Assembly: GCA_023428785.1 (NCBI GenBank)
Contig: JAEYWU010000015.1
Coordinates: 1-22,830 of the forward strand
Reading direction: 5' to 3'
Source of the DNA: Pseudomonadota bacterium
GTDB lineage: Bacteria; Pseudomonadota; Alphaproteobacteria; Caulobacterales; Caulobacteraceae
DNA: 22,830 bases
Under the pieces are notes generated by a model. It did no database searches, had not been told where the DNA came from, and worked only from the letters and a program-made list of their open reading frames with translations. The position numbers and the translations under genes were made by a program. Shown piece after piece: positions 20,502 to 22,830 of this stretch (the first letter of the stretch is position 1; each line of letters opens with the position of its first letter).

Positions 20502-22775
20502 ATGAAAGCGATCCTGTTCGCTTCCGCTTGCGCGCTCGCGCAGCTTGCTTTGCTGACGCCGACTGAGGCGCTGGCCCTACAGCAGACCCAGGACCCTGAC
20601 GATGAAGTCGAAGAGGTCGTTGTTACCGCAACCCGCCGGGAAGAACGCCTTCAGGACGTGCCGCTCAGCATCACGACCCTGTCGCAGGACCAACTCGACG
20701 AAGAAGGCATCGTCAATTACGACGGCCTGGCGATCGCAACGCCTGGCGTGGTGCTGAACCGCGCATCGGCCAACTTCAACAACTTCACCGCTCGCGGCAT
20801 CGCGACGAACGGCTATGGCGCCAATCTGCAGAGCACGGTGGCCATCTATCTCGACGAGCTGCCGATCTCCTCGAACGGCAACTCGACCATTCTCGACCCC
20901 AGCCTCTACGACGTCGAGCGGATTGAGTTTCTGCGCGGACCTCAGGGCACCCTGTTCGGGTCGGGCTCGCTGGCCGGCGCCCTGCGCATCCTGACGCACG
21001 ACCCCGATCCGACCGGCTTCGATGCGTCAGCGCTCGTGGATCTCGGACTGATGAGCGAGGGTGGCCTGCGCCAGCGCTATAACGCCATGGTCAACGTTCC
21101 GCTGATCGACAACGAGCTGGCGCTGCGCGTCGTGGGCTTTTCGCGCCACGAAGAAGGCTGGCTCGACAATATCGGCACCGGCGTCGAGAACTCGAACACG
21201 CTCGTCCAGTACGGCGGTCGCGCGATTCTGCTTTGGGAGCCGACCGACCGCTTCTCCGCGCGATTCATGTACTCGCGGGAAATCTCGAATCCGCACGATT
21301 CATCCCTGGAGAATCCGCTCCGCGGTCAGGATATCCGGCTCACCGATCGGCCGGACCGGTTCCAGAGCGACATGACCAACTACAATGCGACGTTCGAATA
21401 CCAATTCAACGGCGCGCGGCTCACGACCTCCTCGACCTATTCGGACTACACCGGCCTCTTTTACGTCGACCTCGCCGGCACCTATAATCAGGCCTTCGCC
21501 TTCGCCCTCGATGCTGACGCCTGGGATTCCACCTTCGTGCAGGAGACCCGGCTGGTGTCGGATCCGGGCGGCCGCTTCGACTGGTCGGTCGGAACCTTCT
21601 ATTTCCGCAAGCGGCGCGACGTCGACTATGGATATCGATCGAACCAGGCCTTCCTGACCGCCCAAGGCTTCACTGGACTGCCCGATGAATACTACCAGCG
21701 GTTCGGCTCTCACTTCATCAGCCACGAAATGGCGGCCTTCGGCGAGCTGACCTATCGCTTCACACCTGACTTCTGGGTGACGGCGGGTCTTCGTTATGGC
21801 TCGACCGACGCCCAGGGCTTCACTGAGGCTGGCGGCTACAACTCCAACTATCTGACGCGGGCCTACATCGCGGGCGTACTGGGCATTCCCAACCCCGGTC
21901 CGCTGACGATCACGCCGATCGCAGCAGCGGAGGGCGTCAAGGCGGAAGAGACCGGTGCATCTTATCGACTCAGCGCCTCGTGGCGTCCAATCCCCTCGCT
22001 TACCGCCTATGCGGCGGTCGCCACCGGTTTCCGCCCGCCGATCGTCAACGCCCGCGCGGGGGCCGTCAGCACGATCGACCCGACGGACATCATCATCCCC
22101 GACGGGGCGGCTTCAGATAACCTGATCAACTACGAGATCGGTCTGAAGGGGAACTGGTTCAACCGCCGCCTCTTCGCGAACATCGCCCTCTATTACATCG
22201 ACTGGAACGATATCCAGGTGCAGGCCAACAGGGTGTCGGACGCCGTCCAGTTCGCCACCAACATCGGCGGCGCCTTCAGCCGCGGTGTCGAGTTCGAGGT
22301 CATGGCTTTCCCGCTCGACGGGTGGACAGTCGCGCTCAACGGCTCCTTTAACCAGGCCGAGGTCGATGACCTGACGCCTCAGGAGGCCGCGATCTCGGGC
22401 GCCGTGCTCGGGTCCCGCCTGGCGGGCCCCCGCGCTTCTGGCTCCCTTCGCGTCAGCTATGAGTGGGAGATGCAGCCGGGCGTGCTCGCCAATGCTTCGG
22501 TCGCCGTCGCTCATGTCGGGAGCTTCCCCAACAGCTTCCCGAATACGCCAGGACGCCCGTTGGTGCCGCTGGCGACCTACGACGACACCGAGAGCTATAC
22601 CTTCGTGAATGCGAATCTCGCAGTGGCTTTCGACGAGTTTACGGTCGGCGCCTACGTCGAGAATCTCTTCAATGATCGCTCGGTGACCTACGTACACCCC
22701 GAAGCCTTCATTGATGGGCGTTACGGGCGGCTGCGTCCCAGGACTGTGGGTGTGCGCATCGGTTACGAGTTCTAA
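20502..22775 (+). CDS. TonB-dependent receptor, iron-complex type
   Basis: This is a 757-residue outer-membrane receptor. The signal peptide is about 1-26, the TonB box EEVVVTATRREE is at 37-48, and the plug contains DVPLSITTLSQDQL, VAIYLDELPISS and VERIEFLRGPQGTLFGSGS. The barrel ends in VGVRIGYEF with terminal phenylalanine, and NLFNDRSVTYVHP is the usual penultimate strand region. The plug form is that of siderophore, cobalamin or small-glycan receptors of the general iron-complex class rather than the Caulobacter sugar type of the first receptor. ATG 20502 follows GGGAGGG. None of the LacI-type operators was found in front of it, so it is probably outside the uronate regulon. Ligand unknown. 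Confidence 0.93.
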   Translation: MKAILFASACALAQLALLTPTEALALQQTQDPDDEVEEVVVTATRREERLQDVPLSITTLSQDQLDEEGIVNYDGLAIATPGVVLNRASANFNNFTARGIATNGYGANLQSTVAIYLDELPISSNGNSTILDPSLYDVERIEFLRGPQGTLFGSGSLAGALRILTHDPDPTGFDASALVDLGLMSEGGLRQRYNAMVNVPLIDNELALRVVGFSRHEEGWLDNIGTGVENSNTLVQYGGRAILLWEPTDRFSARFMYSREISNPHDSSLENPLRGQDIRLTDRPDRFQSDMTNYNATFEYQFNGARLTTSSTYSDYTGLFYVDLAGTYNQAFAFALDADAWDSTFVQETRLVSDPGGRFDWSVGTFYFRKRRDVDYGYRSNQAFLTAQGFTGLPDEYYQRFGSHFISHEMAAFGELTYRFTPDFWVTAGLRYGSTDAQGFTEAGGYNSNYLTRAYIAGVLGIPNPGPLTITPIAAAEGVKAEETGASYRLSASWRPIPSLTAYAAVATGFRPPIVNARAGAVSTIDPTDIIIPDGAASDNLINYEIGLKGNWFNRRLFANIALYYIDWNDIQVQANRVSDAVQFATNIGGAFSRGVEFEVMAFPLDGWTVALNGSFNQAEVDDLTPQEAAISGAVLGSRLAGPRASGSLRVSYEWEMQPGVLANASVAVAHVGSFPNSFPNTPGRPLVPLATYDDTESYTFVNANLAVAFDEFTVGAYVENLFNDRSVTYVHPEAFIDGRYGRLRPRTVGVRIGYEF

Positions 22776-22808
22776 CCGATGGCCGGTCCTGTATCCGTCA
22801 CCGCCCCG

Positions 22809-22825
22809 GGCGCGCCCCGCGCGCC
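22809..22825 (+). terminator. Hairpin after the second TonB receptor
   Basis: GGCGCGC and GCGCGCC form a perfect 7-bp stem with a CCC loop, 33 bp after the receptor stop. The window ends 5 bp later, so a T-run cannot be seen. Confidence 0.35.
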
Positions 22826-22830
22826 GCCGG

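Overview
The window looks like high-GC alphaproteobacterial chromosome, most probably from the order Caulobacterales (Caulobacter, Brevundimonas or a relative). This rests on three things: the first TonB-dependent receptor is of the Xanthomonas/Caulobacter sugar-receptor type, a chemotaxis gene tail resembles the end of the Caulobacter che cluster as I remember its order, and many genes have tightly overlapping start and stop codons. The species assignment is inference. I saw no tRNA, rRNA, CRISPR array or insertion sequence.

Region 1 (1-9699) is a sugar-acid (uronate) uptake and catabolism locus. It holds an outer-membrane TonB-dependent receptor (67-2847, minus), a KduD/DhuD-type dehydrogenase (3026-3784, minus), divergent from it an RpiB/LacA/LacB-family isomerase (3963-4622, plus), a LacI-family repressor (4809-5879, minus), and divergent from that a 2-keto-4-pentenoate-hydratase-like enzyme followed by a complete TRAP transporter (dctP-dctQ-dctM, 6089-9699, plus). 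Five copies of a LacI-type operator around the core TGACACCGGT lie in front of every one of these transcription units, so the locus reads as one autoregulated regulon. The isomerase and dehydrogenase pair resembles DhuI/DhuD, which convert unsaturated uronates from lyase-cut polysaccharides into 2-keto-3-deoxygluconate. Lyases, KDG kinase and aldolase are not in the window.

Region 2 (9783-11826, plus) is a decayed chemotaxis cluster. cheB is cut inside its methylesterase domain and joined out of frame to the last codons of a cheY-like gene. Three intact, overlapping genes follow: a short CheZ-like protein, a response regulator with a C-terminal tail, and an unknown protein that may be CheE-like. 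The first two end in FliM-like EIDALF peptides.

Region 3 (11823-15767, minus) is a four-gene coupled operon for envelope O-acylation: two SGNH-hydrolase-fold proteins, an AlgI-like MBOAT acyltransferase and a small single-span membrane protein.

Region 4 (15959-20103, minus) encodes a predicted lipoprotein form of protein-L-isoaspartate methyltransferase, overlapped by a polytopic membrane protein with a spermidine-synthase-like domain, and a serine-recombinase homologue with a partly eroded active site. Region 5 (20119-22830) is a 380-bp non-coding stretch with tandem inverted repeats, followed by a second, siderophore-type TonB-dependent receptor (20502-22775, plus).
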